A program made the translations under genes and the position numbers. From Trema orientale (taxonomy: Eukaryota; Streptophyta; Magnoliopsida; Rosales; Cannabaceae): DNA of 64,000 bases. The stretch covers positions 116,142 to 180,141 of the forward strand of contig JXTC01000043.1 in assembly GCA_002914845.1 (NCBI GenBank), written 5' to 3'. Shown in pieces: positions 36,457 to 48,877 of the stretch. The stretch's first letter is position 1, and the number at the start of each line of letters is the position of its first letter. A model generated the notes under the pieces. That model made no database searches and was not told the DNA's origin. It saw only the letters and a list, made by a program, of their open reading frames with translations.

Positions 36457-37803
36457 ATGAAGCACCGAATTAGTGAGAAGTGCAGTAATAGGATTAGGAA
36501 TATGAAGAAGAAGAGGAAGAGGAGGAGAAAATCTGAATCATATTTTGTTGATGATGATGATCTGCTGCTCGAAATATTTGTCCGAATTCCGGATATTCAA
36601 TCTATAGTCCGATGTGGCGCCGTCTGCAAGAACTGGTTCTCTCTCATTAAGTCGCCTGACTATTACCACAAGAGAATACAATTCCAATCCTTGCCGTTGC
36701 CCTTATCCTTTACCTTTATCTTTAAGCTTAAAGATTATCATGGTAGTAGAGTAGTCACCGAACAATTCTACGAATATCTTCCTGAGGAATCGAAGATTCT
36801 CCACGGATTCAACTCATATCAACAATCTACTTATTTGAATTTCTTGCCTTGGCGGAAAGTCCGCATATTTTCGACCTTCAATGATTTGTTGCTGTTTTCA
36901 CCTGATAGACATTGTGTCACACGTCTCATGATATGCAATCCCCTCACTAGGCAATGGATTGAGCTCCCTAGGCTTCCCTTGGCACTTTGTCAGGTTGATT
37001 GTGGTGGATTTTTGTGCGAGCCGACACTGCCACTGCAACATAACAAACAACAATTCAAACTCGATCAGTACAGATACAGGGTCATGCTATTATATCCCGA
37101 TGGGCCGGTAATATATGATGACTATGAAGGTAGAACAGATTATACTGCCCTGACCTTTTGTTCGGAGACCGGAATATGGAGCACATCATCTTCCTCATTC
37201 CCTGGGGATTTTGATACTCAGCCTATGGTTGCTTGCAATGGAATGCTACACTGCCTGGAGGAGACTATGGACATGAACTATACTGTAGATAGAATTATTG
37301 CCATGGATCCCTTTAGAGATGCAAATCATCCAAAATTTCACCGTTCCATTGACTTACCTTTGGACTGTCGAATGGGTATAAATTTGTCTAACGTTGTAAG
37401 GTTTCGCCTTGGATTGGTTAAGGAACGATTGCGGCTTTCACAGCTCCTTCCAAACGAGAGCGCTGGCATCGGATTTGTTTTGAAAGTTTGGGAATTGAAT
37501 TATAACTATGTTGATGATTGCAATGATAATGATGGCTTCTCGTGGACATGGACTTTGGTGCACAATGTTGAAGTGAAAGACAGGCATAAATTAAGACTGT
37601 TTGTGATTGCTTTCCATCCAAACAATGGCAATGTCATATTCCTACTACGTGGTTATCGTCATATTTACCAGTATGATATCGTCGAAGGGAAGATGAAACA
37701 AGTTGGCAAACTTCCAGACGAAGCCAAGAAATCTTGTTACGCAGATTTACAAGTCTTCACTCTTGTACATCCTTTTTGGCCAACATTGCTTCCATCTGTT
37801 TAA
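36457..37803 (+). CDS. F-box protein
   Basis: Predicted substrate adaptor of an SCF ubiquitin ligase: the F-box would bind a SKP1-like protein and the C-terminal part would select the target. The 448-residue frame starts at the ATG at 36,457, chosen because an upstream in-frame ATG (36,367) lies in the leader intron. The start is basic (MKKKRKRRRK at about 18-27, a possible nuclear signal). The F-box spans about 36-75 (DDDLLLEIFVRIPD, VRCGAVCKNWFSLI). The C-terminal half has ICNPLTRQWIELPRLP and FCSETGIWSTS, the style of plant F-box-associated beta-propeller regions, and ends near a kelch-like stretch (VIFLLRGYRHIYQYD). No introns in the coding part and no lesions. The target is unknown; plant F-box families are too large to name an orthologue. 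Confidence 0.88.
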   Translation: MKHRISEKCSNRIRNMKKKRKRRRKSESYFVDDDDLLLEIFVRIPDIQSIVRCGAVCKNWFSLIKSPDYYHKRIQFQSLPLPLSFTFIFKLKDYHGSRVVTEQFYEYLPEESKILHGFNSYQQSTYLNFLPWRKVRIFSTFNDLLLFSPDRHCVTRLMICNPLTRQWIELPRLPLALCQVDCGGFLCEPTLPLQHNKQQFKLDQYRYRVMLLYPDGPVIYDDYEGRTDYTALTFCSETGIWSTSSSSFPGDFDTQPMVACNGMLHCLEETMDMNYTVDRIIAMDPFRDANHPKFHRSIDLPLDCRMGINLSNVVRFRLGLVKERLRLSQLLPNESAGIGFVLKVWELNYNYVDDCNDNDGFSWTWTLVHNVEVKDRHKLRLFVIAFHPNNGNVIFLLRGYRHIYQYDIVEGKMKQVGKLPDEAKKSCYADLQVFTLVHPFWPTLLPSV

Positions 37804-37860
37804 AACTTCTATGATATTTATTAGTTCAACATGTCATTTATTGTTTTTCTAAGTCAATTT

Positions 37861-37976
37861 ATCTTTTATTTATTTGTGAAAGTTTAAGTCGTACTATAAT
37901 AACTCTACCTTTATTTATCTTTTATTTATTTGTGAAAGTTTAAGTCGTACTATAATAACTCTACCTTTATTTATCT
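37861..37976. repeat. Tandem duplication just downstream of the F-box gene
   Basis: A unit of about 58 bases with GTGAAAGTTTAAGTCGTACT is present twice without change, probably in the 3' UTR. Confidence 0.9.
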
Positions 37977-38620
37977 TTTATCAATTATATTGTAATAGTT
38001 AGTTTTTCTCCCCTCTCCTTTTGGAAATTTCTTCTATTTTGTATTTCTTTTTGTGTGGAAAATGACAGTGTTTTCCTATATCAGTCAATTAATCCTTTAT
38101 TTTTAAACTTGGGGATTTCAAAGATGTACATAAATGTTAATCCAATCTCTCTCACTGTGATTCTTTTGGTTGTTTATCATTTTACTCAAATAAAGAGAAA
38201 AATGGAGTATACTTTTGGAGAATCTAGTCCCATGCACGAGTTTTTACCGGGTTTGACTTGGTTTGAGATCATGGCCTAAACCCACGTACTTTGAACAAAT
38301 TCAGAGCCTACATAAATCAGGTAGTTTTTTCTACCCCTAGTACTGCTTGTTATGGTCCTACTTAAATGGATTATTGCTACTCCTAATCAATTATTGTTAT
38401 CCTCATATTCACATTATTATGAATTCATCTTTTTTATGTTGTTTGCCATCTAGTAGAGATCACCATACCAGTGAGAATAATTGGATATATGTTTTCTGGT
38501 TTACAACAATACGATCTACTAGAGATCGACAAACCAGTGCGAATAATCGAATATATGTTTCGTGGTTTAGAAATAAGTGTTTACAAAAATATTTATTTGC
38601 AAAAACTGTTTTTAAAAACA
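37977..38620. other. Intergenic stretch downstream of the F-box gene
   Basis: No gene recognised. A diverged tandem pair with CACCATACCAGTGAGAATAA and GACAAACCAGTGCGAATAAT lies at about 38,453-38,570. Confidence 0.5.
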
Positions 38621-38624
38621 TTTT

Positions 38625-39320
38625 GGAGCTTGTGAAGATGAGGCACAAGTTAAAAGAGATGCTTTCTTATGTCTACCATTGCCAGGCCTTTCCCCAGGTA
38701 AAGTTGGAAATGTCGCTTATGCTTATCTTGATAAGGTAATTCCTTGTATTTTAGTGTCCTGTAAAATTAAAATCTTGAGTGTCCTTTTTTATTCATGTGC
38801 ATGTGATCTATTAAGTTACCAGTTTGTGAAAAAATTTCATCATCGTTAGGTTATTTTATTTCTACTTAGCAGAGATAGAGAACAGTTGCTAATTTGTATA
38901 GTAACACTTGAAACATTCGTAACTTGTTTTACATTATTTAACACATTAACGAACCTGTTTTCGTACTCTGTAATTTTAATATTCACAAGCCAGTACAAAC
39001 TAATTAACTATAAAAGGCTGTTTTCTTTAGTAGCAATTTATTGATTGTATTGGACTTTTTGTCTANGGTTCATTTTCAGCTTACAAAAATCAAACTCAAT
39101 ATAAGCTTAAAGATTTTGTTTTGGTGGAGCTGAGTGATGTGAGCAGTGAGCTAAAGTGGGTCTACTTTGGTTGGAGTAATGTGGCTGATTATTTTATGGA
39201 TGCATTTGTAGGAAATACTACGTCAGTCACGTTGATGGGTCTCCTTGGTGAAACCAGATGCAAGGGGACTAAGAGTCACAGAGTGTCTTGAAGCTTTTAC
39301 TAAGAACAGAGTATCAGAGG
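38625..39320 (+). pseudogene. Exon-like pieces of an unrecognised gene
   Basis: Two stretches look coding. At about 38,627-38,735 the frame reads CEDEAQVKRDAFLCLPLPG and GKVGNVAYAYLDK, ending at a splice-donor-like GATAAG/GTAATT. At about 39,238-39,320 the frame reads SLVKPDARGLRVTECLEAF then TKNRVSE, ending at GAG/GTAAGT. A stop immediately precedes the second piece and no clean acceptor is visible, so it may be broken. I do not recognise the family. The pieces at 48,475-48,877 could belong to the same gene, but that is inference from strand and style only. Confidence 0.35.
39066..39066. other. Ambiguous base (N)
   Basis: Single unresolved base between the two exon-like pieces. Confidence 0.99.
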
Positions 39321-39324
39321 TAAG

Positions 39325-40290
39325 TGCACCATCATTTGTTAAATTCATGTATCTTAGGTTCTTATGTGTTTTAGAAAATTATGAAGTTGGATAATGTTCT
39401 CGAAAATTTTGCATTTGAGTGTATAGCTTGTTATCTGTTTAGTTTCAGTACCAACTTCCAGTTGACAGCTACTTTCGTTTGAAAACTTATGTATGATTTA
39501 TGTTTGCAATATCTTCCAAGTTAATAAGGAGATGTAATGTACATCTATTTTGCCCTGTTTCTAGATGTATTGCCTAAGAACAATAATTCAATGCTTTAGG
39601 TTACATAAAGCGTCCATATGAAAAAACTTGGGATAACAATGGACCTAAAAGATATAAATTACTTATTGAATTTTATTTGTTCTTTTTTTTTTTTTTTTGG
39701 TTTTTTTCCAAGCTTTATAACCTTTTGTGGGGTGGGGATAGAAGATTTTGTAAGAAATCTTCCTATACGTCTTTGTTTATGCTTAGTTCAGCAGACGCTC
39801 ACTGAAGTTAAATGTTTGAAGACAGCTTTTTAGGCTTGTAAATTATCAGTTTGAGCAGCTTTTTTGGTGATATACTTGGTGCAACTGTCTCAATTAAGCG
39901 GACAGAGAAAGGCAGGCATTAAAAAGTTCTTTAAAAAGTTCTTCCTTTGTGCATAATTACGCTCAAGTATTAATTGTTTAAGTTCTTGGTTCTCGGTGAA
40001 ATTATAAGATACATTTGCAGCGACTTGAATCTTAGACCACTCACATGCACACTTACCCACCCAGGCCCTTGAAGTTGAGCTTGCCTAAGTGGCGTATAAC
40101 CTTTTTGCTTTTGAATGCCATATGGACAAACTCATGCCAATTTGTAAACATGCCTTTTTGGTTTTGCACCTGCTCTTACAAATTCTGATCTCTCTGTTAA
40201 CTTTGCAATATCGACTGACTCAGTTTTCCTCCTTGTTTTCTCCAGGGGTGCTTTTCTGTCTGTGAAACCCTTTTTTTTTTTTTTTTAAAC
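39325..40290. other. Gene-free stretch
   Basis: T-rich, intron-like DNA. Nothing recognised. Confidence 0.5.
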
Positions 40291-43095
40291 GAGATATCTA
40301 TTCCCATTGCTAGACAAATATCATGGTCTAACTCATGTGTATTAACATTCCCAGCAATGGTGAGTTGAGCTTTCTATCTCTTTTTCTGTGCACTTATTGG
40401 GGATAACACACTTTTTTTAAACTGCTTGGCTTAGGTAAAAGTTGAAAATAGTTTTGTTACGTAAAAGTCAAAAATGTTGTTGTGAAGATATTCACTTATG
40501 CAAGGAGAAGTCGGAGGATTTTATTTTTTCAATTTACTTTGGTTCTTAATTATGCTGGGTGTCAAGTTATAGGCCACAATTTGTTGCAAGAATTCCTGTG
40601 AAAAAACTTATCAAAGTGACATTAAAAGAAGTTTGTCTGTTCTGGGAAGTGGCTATAACTGAACTTTACCTTCTCTATGAAGGGTATGTAGATCTGATTT
40701 TAAATCCTGAGGTAGCTGATGTGTTCCGGAAGAGAGTGAAGTAAGTCATGCTGGGACCTTCCAGTTATTTGAATTTCTGCAGAAATAGTTTTGTTTGCTT
40801 GATGACCTTAGAACTGTGTTTTATGATTTTCGTCGAGTCTAATTTGCTTCTGATGGGGTCTGTGAATGCCAAAGTAATTTATAAAGCACAGGCCGTAACA
40901 GATGCTTATCGCCAGCTTTTATTTGTCTAGATATGCATAGAATAATAGGACTTTAAGAGTGTTAACTTAAAATATGCTTTGGGAGTAAAAGAAGTATAAA
41001 TAAGGTTCATTTTCTTTTTCTATAGTTTATATTTGTCTATTTTTGCATCTTAAAAATATGAGTAGTCTTAATTTTTATCAAGATGCTTCAACTTCATTAG
41101 CATTTTAGCATTATGAGGGGGTAGTTTCTTTTGTCTGAGACTTTTAATTTGGTCAACTTAACCTTTGGTTTGTTCCTCTGCCCTTTTTCTTGTCATGAAT
41201 AAAATTTTGCTTTACTTTTAGTCTTTTTTTCTTTTTGAGTATATTGTACTATTCTAAACTCAAGATGATTTTCGTTTTTTTTTTTGTTTTGCTGGATTAG
41301 ATTGTCTGAGAGTTACGCAAGGCAGTAGAATCTTTTGGATTTGTTGAAGTTAAACTTCAGTTCTACTTGTTTGTGTATATTCTCTACGTTTTGTGGTGAT
41401 ATCAAGTTTTAGCACTTCTATTTTTGGGTTTGCCTTAGTAGATTGGTTCACTTCTTATGCTAGATAAATGTTGCCTCCAATTGTGCTTGCTTGATGGTTT
41501 TGTTTTTATTCACTTTACGATCTTGTTTTTTAACAACAAAACTGTCTAGATCTGTTAGGTAGAATTTTGTGAGAATGTTTTTTTTGTTGTTGCAATTGAT
41601 GTGAGAATTTGTTTATTGTCAGAATAATAAATAGGATTAATTTTCCTAATGTTGTGCTATGTGGAATATCCAAGAATGATATTATTTGTGTGCTTAAACT
41701 AGGAAATTCAGTGGTTTAAGTGTTAATGTTATGTTGCAGTTTATGTGAAAATCGATATGATGTAACTAGGAGATCAAAATATCTAATTCAAAATTAGATG
41801 ATTTAAAATGCTGAATTCTGATTGGTTACTGATCTTGGCCTAAACCCACTTCTTCAACATAATCAGACTCAAAAAATCATGCAGTTATTGTTTGCAGCCT
41901 ACTTTAGATTACCAAACGAGCTTACAACAATACTAGTAAACCTTGTTCTTCAAAACATCTGCAAGATGAGGCAGTGTCAACTGAGGCGAAGCCTTGAAAG
42001 TGAAAAGAGGTTCCTTTATGTCTAATATTGCATGACTTTACTCGTGTAAAGTCCTATGGTTTATGATTGGTTTTGCTTATGCTGTCAAGTTTCTGTATTG
42101 TTGGGGATAAATTCTTCGTACAAAAAGTGTTTAAAATTTTACAATACTACTAATCTGGTAGTCCTTTAAAGGTCCTCTCACCCTTGCACCATCAGCCCTG
42201 GAAATACCGTTGCAGTCTCCCGAAATATGCTGCAACCTCGTTTACATGATTTTCATAGCTTTTTTCCGCCTGGTTTGGTTTGAAATCATCAATTTCATTT
42301 TGCAGATTTGGATCTGGATTCAATTGGACCTTGAAATAATGAAATATTTGGTTTGTGTGGTTGATTTTGGGGCAGTAGGGAATAGGGGAAGCTCCTGTGT
42401 TTCTTTCCTTGTGATGGCCATGGCTACTTTGCAGAGTGGAGGGAGTCGAGCATAAGCCCAGCTGGAAGTAGCTACTCTGGCCTTGCATCTTCACGAGTAT
42501 TTTTAGCAAAAAAGAATGGAGATTTACTTTAATCCAACATTAACACGATATGACGAGTTTTAAAAAAGAGTTTTAGTCTTGGTAAGTAAATTTGACTTCC
42601 ATTACACTTACTGCAATGAAGTCAAGTCGTGTACACTTACTGCAATGAAGTCAAGTCGTGTTTTTTCGATAAGCTGGTCACAACTAAGTCCACATATGAT
42701 TAGCCATTTTTTGACCTTTGAAATGTGATGATGGCTAAATGACTTTGAAAAGGAAGAACTGGTACTAGTACAACTAATCAAATATAATAAGCGAAGAGTC
42801 CTATAAGGCGCTGGTGACTAAATGAGCAGTTGTTGCAATCTGCATATACAGCTAGAGAATGTGATTGTTTTGAGGCTTTTTATTAGGGGATTCCTTTTAT
42901 CAACAATTTAATTGATATAAAGCTATTGCTGTAGGCATGTTTTGTTTTTTTTTTTGGGGCTTTCCTTTTTAGATTGTGACTTAAAGCGAAGAGTTGTTTT
43001 GTTTTGGGAAATGTGATTGTTTTGTCTTCGTTGGGACTAATATGAGTTAGGCATATTATTTGATAACTGAATGAAAGATGTTTCAGACCCTTTTT
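40291..43095 (+). repeat. Tandem duplication, left copy
   Basis: Collinear with 43,975-46,510 from GATATCTATTCCCATTG to the TTTGATAACTGAATGAAAGATGT region. Short frames occur in it: LKEVCLFWEVAITELYLLYE with VDLILNPEVADVFRKRVK at about 40,618-40,744, HLQDEAVSTEAKP at about 41,960-41,995, and a frame with DGHGYFAEWRESSISPAGSS at about 42,410-42,470. The first is disrupted in the other copy, the others are partly kept. They resemble decayed exons, but I do not recognise them. Confidence 0.8.
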
Positions 43096-43974
43096 AGAGT
43101 TAGAATTATGTACCAGATGGATCCGTTCAATCCAAGAATAAGAGAAACTATAAATTGGGATTTCTAAATATTTTAGATACCTTTCAATCCAATCAGTATG
43201 TAAATTATACTCAAATCCGCCAAACTTTGTTCACTTTTTCCATATCAATTTATTCCATTTTGTGTCATAGTTCTTTTGGTTTATGATCAATTTGTCAACT
43301 ATACTGAAATCAGCCAAACTAAGTTCATTGTTTTTATATCATTCGGTTTGGTTAAAATTCTTTTGGTCTATGGGCTTTTTTTTTTTTTTTTTTTGAAATG
43401 ATTCTTTTGGTTTAATTTGTTTTAGGGTATTTAGTTTTTTTGGTCCATCAAAATTTTGCACACCTATGAATACTCTCTTAAAATAAATTTTGAAAGATTA
43501 CTATAATGGAAATTTGATTTTATATGTTAAAATTTAGGGTTTTTGGCATGTTTGGTCCTTATTGTATTCGCAGATTGAAAAATAGTTCCTGAGTTATTTT
43601 TTTGGCAATTAGGTCCTTAAGATTCAAAGACCTTGCCAATTAAGTTCTTTTTGTTTGTTAATCTTAAAGTTTTCATAAAATTAAACATGTTTAAGTGAAA
43701 GAAATTAGTATTTCGTTAACACTAATTAGTTTGGAAGGGAATTAGAAAGAAATTTTAAGAGAAATTTTAAATTTTTGAATTTTTTATTTTTCAATATTTT
43801 TTATATAAGGTTATTAGTTGTAATTAATTTTTAGTTATTTTTCCTCCGATTCCAACTAGTACTAGTAGAATATTGATTTTGATCTTCAAAAATCTTGTAT
43901 GTGACTTGAAAATGCTCAATTCTATCCAATATTTTAACAATTACTTATAAAAGGGGCTTAATTGCCAAGATTTT
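43096..43974. other. Spacer between the tandem copies
   Basis: AT-rich. GGCAATTAGGTCCTTAAG at about 43,603 and its near inverse CTTAATTGCCAAG at about 43,958 hint at an old DNA element with inverted ends. No coding sequence. Confidence 0.4.
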
Positions 43975-46510
43975 TAAAACAAGATATCTATTCCCATTGT
44001 CAGACAAATATCATGGTCTAACTCATGTGGATTAACATTACCAGCAGTGGCACGTTGAGTTTTCTATCCCTTTGTTTGTGTACTTGTGGGGGATAACACA
44101 GTGTTTTTAAACTACTTGGCTGAAGTAAAAGTTGAAAATAGTTTTTTGAAGATATGCACTGATGCAAGGAGAAGGAGGATTTTATTTTTCAATCTACTTT
44201 GGTTCTTAATTATGCTGGGTTTCAAGTTATAGGGCACAATTTGTTGCAGTAATTCTTGTGAAAAAAAAGAAAATTATCAAAATGACATGAAAAGAAGTTC
44301 GTCTGTTTTGGGACTATTAACTAAACTTTACTTTCTCTATGAAGGACATGTAGATTTGTTTTCAAATCCTGAGGTGAGTTGATGTAGTCCAGAAGAGAGC
44401 AAAGTAAGTCATGCAGGGGCGTTCCAGTTATTTGAATTATTTTTTCCTTTCTGCAGAAATAGTTTTGTTTGCTTGACGACCTTAGAACTGTGTTTTATGA
44501 TTTTCGTTGAGTCTAATTTGCTTGCGATGGGATCTGTGAATGCTGAAGGAATTTGACCGAACTTGCTTCTGAAGGGGTCTGTGAATGCTGAAGTAATTTA
44601 TCAAGCACAGTCTGTAACAGGTGCTCGTTATCTGCTTTTATTTGTTTAGATATGCAGATAATAATAGGACTTTAAGGGTGTTGACTTAAAAATAGCTTTT
44701 AGGAGTTAAAGAAGTATAAATAAGGTTCATTTTCTTTCTCTATAGTTTATATTTGTCTATTTTTGCATCTAAAAAATGCGAGTAGTTTTATTTTTTCTTT
44801 ATCAAGATGCTTCAACTACCTTTGGTTTGTTCCTCTGCCCTTTTGCTTTTTAAGAATAAAATTTTGCTTTGCTTTAAGTCGACTTGATAAGTTTTTTTCC
44901 TTTTGAAACGTACTCTTCTAAATTGAAGATGATTTATTTTTTTTTTTCTTTTTTGGATTAGATTGTGTCAGAGTTATACAGTGGAATCCTTTAAATTTGT
45001 TGAAGATAGACTTCATTTCTACATGTTTGTGTATATTCTCTACGTTTTGCAGTCATATCAAGTTTTAGCACTTCCATTTTGGGGTTTGCCTTGGTAGATT
45101 GGTCCATCTCTTATGCTAGATAAATGTTGCTTCCAATTGTCAGAATAATAAATTAATATCGTTGGATAAAATTTTCCTGTTGTTGTGTTTTGTGGAATAT
45201 CCAAGATTTGTATTATTTGAATGCTTAAACTAGGCAATTCAGTGTTTTAAGTGTTAATGTTATGTTGCAGTTTATGTGAAAATCTATATGATGTAATTCA
45301 AAATTAGGATATATAAAACGCTGCATTCTGATTTGGTTACTGATCTTGATCTAAACCCACAACTTCAACATAATCAGACTCAACAAATCATACAGTTATT
45401 GTTTGGAGCCTGCTTTAGATTACCAGACGAGCTTATACTACCTCTTTTTAGAATCATTTTTGAGGCTACAAGATGAGGCAGTGTCAACTGAGGCGAAGCC
45501 TTGAAAGTGAAAAGAGGTTCCTTAATGTCTAACATTTTATGCCTTTACTCGTGTAAAGTTCTATGGTACTGTCAAGTGTCTGTATTGTTGGGGATGAATT
45601 CTTTGTACAACAGTCGATGCGTTTAAAAATTTTACGATGCCACTAATCTGGTAGTCCTTTAATGGTCCTCTCACCCTTGCACCGTCAGCCCCAGGAATAC
45701 TGTTGCAGTCTCCCGTAATATGCTGCAACCTTGGGTTACATAATTTTAGCTTTTTTCCTCTCGGTTTGGTTTGAAATCATCAATTTCGTATTGCAGATTT
45801 GGATCTGGATTCAATTGGACCTTGAGATTATGGTGGTTTGTCGTTTGTTTTGAGGTGATATTGGTTTGGGTTGTTGATTTGGGGGCTGTAGGGGACTGGG
45901 GAAGCTCCTGTGTTTCTTTCCTCGTGATGGCCATGGCTACTTTGCAGAGGAGTGGAGGGAGTCGAGCATAAGCGCAGCTGGAAGTAGCTACGCTGGTCTT
46001 GTATCTTCATGAGTATTTTTTGCAAATAAAGAACGGAGATTTACTCTATATCAACAATCCCACAGTATGACGAGTTTTAATCTGGGAAGTTAATTTGATT
46101 GCCATTCAACCCACAGCAAAGGAAGTCAAGTCATGTTTTTCCGATACGCTGGTCACAATGATCCCTTGAAAAGCTGTGATGATGGCGAAATGCGAGTCCT
46201 TTTAAGGTGCTGGTGACTAAATGAGCAGCGTTAGTGCAATATGCAAAGTGCAAGATGCATATACAGCTAGAGAATGTGATTGATTTGAGGCTTTCTTATT
46301 AGGGGATTCCTTTTATGATTCAAAGGGTTTTACAATTAGTTAATTAACATAAAGCTATAGGCTTGTGGGATTTACTTTCCCCTTTTTAGATTGTCAAGTT
46401 TAAGAGCTGTATTGCTTTGGGAAATTTGATTGTTTTATCATTCTTGGAACTAAGATGAGTTCAGGCATGTTATTTGATAACTAAATGAAGGATATTTCAG
46501 ACACTTTTTA
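43975..46510 (+). repeat. Tandem duplication, right copy
   Basis: Second copy of the block at 40,291-43,095, shorter by several small deletions. The frame LKEVCLFW is broken here, while LQDEAVSTEAKP (about 45,467) and DGHGYFAEEWRESSISAAGSS (about 45,927) are kept with changes. Divergence looks like ten percent or more by eye, so the duplication is not recent. Confidence 0.8.
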
Positions 46511-46659
46511 AATTTAGAACAGAGTTTTATTACAGGCAGTTTGTACCAGATGGAGGCTGTTGTCTCTTTTTTTATTTTACCGTAAAATCTGGTGGACTAA
46601 TAATGCAAATGAGTTTTACATAGATCTGCATGAAAGATGTCATCTTTAAATATGTGAAC

Positions 46660-46965
46660 AATTCTAGTGAATTTAAGCCTAAAAATCTCATTCTAGATTT
46701 CCAAGAATCAATGTCATATCTACTAAACAAAAGTATTCATTTTTTACTAGGAGCCATTAACAGTAATCATAATGGCATAATGTCTACTACACAAAAATCA
46801 ATGTCATATCTACTAAACAATAGTTCACTTTTTCTTTTTCTTTTTCTATTTTTTTTACCAGGAACCCTTAACAGTAATCTTAATGGCATAATGTCTACTT
46901 CACAAAAATCCATGTCACATCTACTTATCCATTAACAGTACTCTTTTTTTACTAGGAACCATTAA
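46660..46965 (+). repeat. Short tandem repeats of about 85-115 bp, three to four units
   Basis: Units share CCATTAACAGTAAT, GGCATAATGTCTACT and ATGTCATATCTACT. The 101-codon frame over them is made of these repeats (MSYLLN, GIMSTTQKS) and is not a convincing gene. Confidence 0.85.
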
Positions 46966-48474
46966 CAGTAATAACAGCGTAACACTTTTAGACGGTCCAC
47001 TATATCCAAAAATGGAAAAAAAAAAATCAGCATTCCAAGATTTAGTACTGCAACCCCCTCACTGAAGCTGCCACAAAACAAAAAGGAAAAAAAAAAAAAT
47101 CTGAATTAGAAATAATTAAAAATATAAAACAAACGACAAAAATAAGAGAAAAGATATAATTAGTTATTAAAGACTACCTACAAGACCAGCACAGACTTCA
47201 CAACCATCACCACAACACTTGGACTTTGTTACCTTCAGCACAGCAAGTGCTTAAAACACACAAGATTGCCTATAATATAATGACAACCCAAATAAAAAAA
47301 GGCAAACTAAGTAATTTTGTCTCAGCTTGGAGTTAGAGATGTCAATATGGGCTGGGCCACATTACGAAAAAAAAACACGATACCGTCTTGGTTCCGCCAA
47401 CATTAATGTGAGTCTGAATCGGCTCGTTACATATAATATGGGATGTACAATACGTCTTGATTGTTGATGACAGAATATTGAAAATCATTTTTACCATTGC
47501 GGAGTGTTTTTCTTTGTTTGATAAATCAGAATATCCAGAAAGGAGGAAGTCAAATGGGAAATTTTAATTTGACCATATTATATTCCTAAATATTAGAAGC
47601 AAGATTGAAAGAAAATTTAATCTGATCCATATGAAAATCTAGATTATTTGACCTTGAATGAAAGAGAGAACTTTCAGGTATTGGCGCTAATGAAACTTTG
47701 ATATATCAGAGTTTCTTAATGTTGAGAGAAGCAAGTAACAGCTTATGGTTGTACTTATACCATCCCTTATGGTAGTTTGCGGATGTTAAAATTTTCTTCC
47801 CCTATCTGCATAACAGATGCAACCTAAATACTGCTTATGCAGATGACTCAGATAAATATTATCATAGAATTAGCAACCGTAGTTTTTCTATAGTTTGTTT
47901 GGACAGCATATATATACATATAGGTGTATTTTAGTTGTTTAACTGGAAAAGGCTGTATTTGCTACTGTTTGTTTTGTTTATACCTCTTAAAACTTGTATT
48001 GGCCCTTGCCTTTCCATTTCCTGGGGGATCCTATCACTTTATTGGTTAGACAGGTGGATTGGAGTCTTAATTCTGGATTAGGATGACTACTCTGTCTTTC
48101 TTTCTTTCGTTCTTTCTTTTTTTTTTTTTCCCTTCTTCCAGGATCTATCTAATTGTAAGTTGTAACGATAGGTTAATTCTTAATTTGTAGCTCTCAGTAT
48201 CAGTATCTTAGTTATCTTATGTATTTCGTTCCTTGTAGACTGATTTCTAGAAGAGGTCATGTGCTCACGAACTTTTGATTATTGACGTTAATAGAAGAGG
48301 TCATTTCCTTTTGAATCCAATTGATGTACATTTTAGTATTGTATTGAATTGACTAGTGTCTCATTTTGCATGCACATCATAGTTTAGCTGAGTAAGAGGC
48401 TGTGCATCTTATTTGTCTTCTAATTTTCCTTCTATCTTTGTTTTCTTTCAAAATTAACTTGGGAAATCATTCAG
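46966..48474. other. Gene-free stretch with a hAT-like end
   Basis: TAGAGATGTCAATATGGGC at about 47,335 matches the 5' terminus of the hAT-type elements at 25,819 and 29,918; no right end is visible. A polypyrimidine tract lies at 48,091-48,130. Confidence 0.4.
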
Positions 48475-48877
48475 GGGCCTTCCATTGGCAGCGTGCTATT
48501 CCCTTCAAGGAGCTTCAGGCAGATTCTCCGATGCAGTAAAGCAGTGACAGAATTAACTACTCACTGGGACTCTGCTTCAATTAAAATGACTCCACTTTTG
48601 ATTACAGAACCGAATCATATCTGTCCCAGTTGTTCTCTTCATTGTTATTAGATTTATGGGCTATTCTTTCCTTTACAACTCAGGCCTCTCCCGATGAAGT
48701 GGTCTTGAATGAAAGTTTTTTGCTGCCATAGGAAATGCTTCAAGATCTGCCTCTGAAATATTCGATGCTTATATTGAGAAGCTACGCAGATCTGGAAATC
48801 CTTTTGCTGCTGCTAGTAGATTTTTTAAACCAACGCACGATAAACACATCTTCAATGAACGTAATATGTTGGATTAA
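48475..48877 (+). pseudogene. Two exon-like pieces of an unrecognised gene, the second with a stop
   Basis: After a TTCAG acceptor-like site, 48,475 onward reads GPSIGSVLFPSRSFRQILRC, then SKAVTELTTHWDSASIKMTP, and stops at about 48,650. After a CCATAG site, 48,732-48,877 reads GNASRSASEIFDAYIEKLRR, then SGNPFAAASRFFKPTHDKH, ending ERNMLD and TAA. The composition looks genuinely coding. The intron between them has no clean donor in the right phase, so the gene is broken or I have mis-set the boundary. Family not recognised. Confidence 0.4.

Noticed and set aside
42192..42509. 105-codon minus-strand frame in the tandem duplication
   Set aside because: Its counterpart in the right copy is interrupted, and plus-strand frames there look more protein-like; neither is secure.
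46630..46935. 101-codon open frame
   Set aside because: It consists of tandem repeat units and has no domain or codon signature of a gene.
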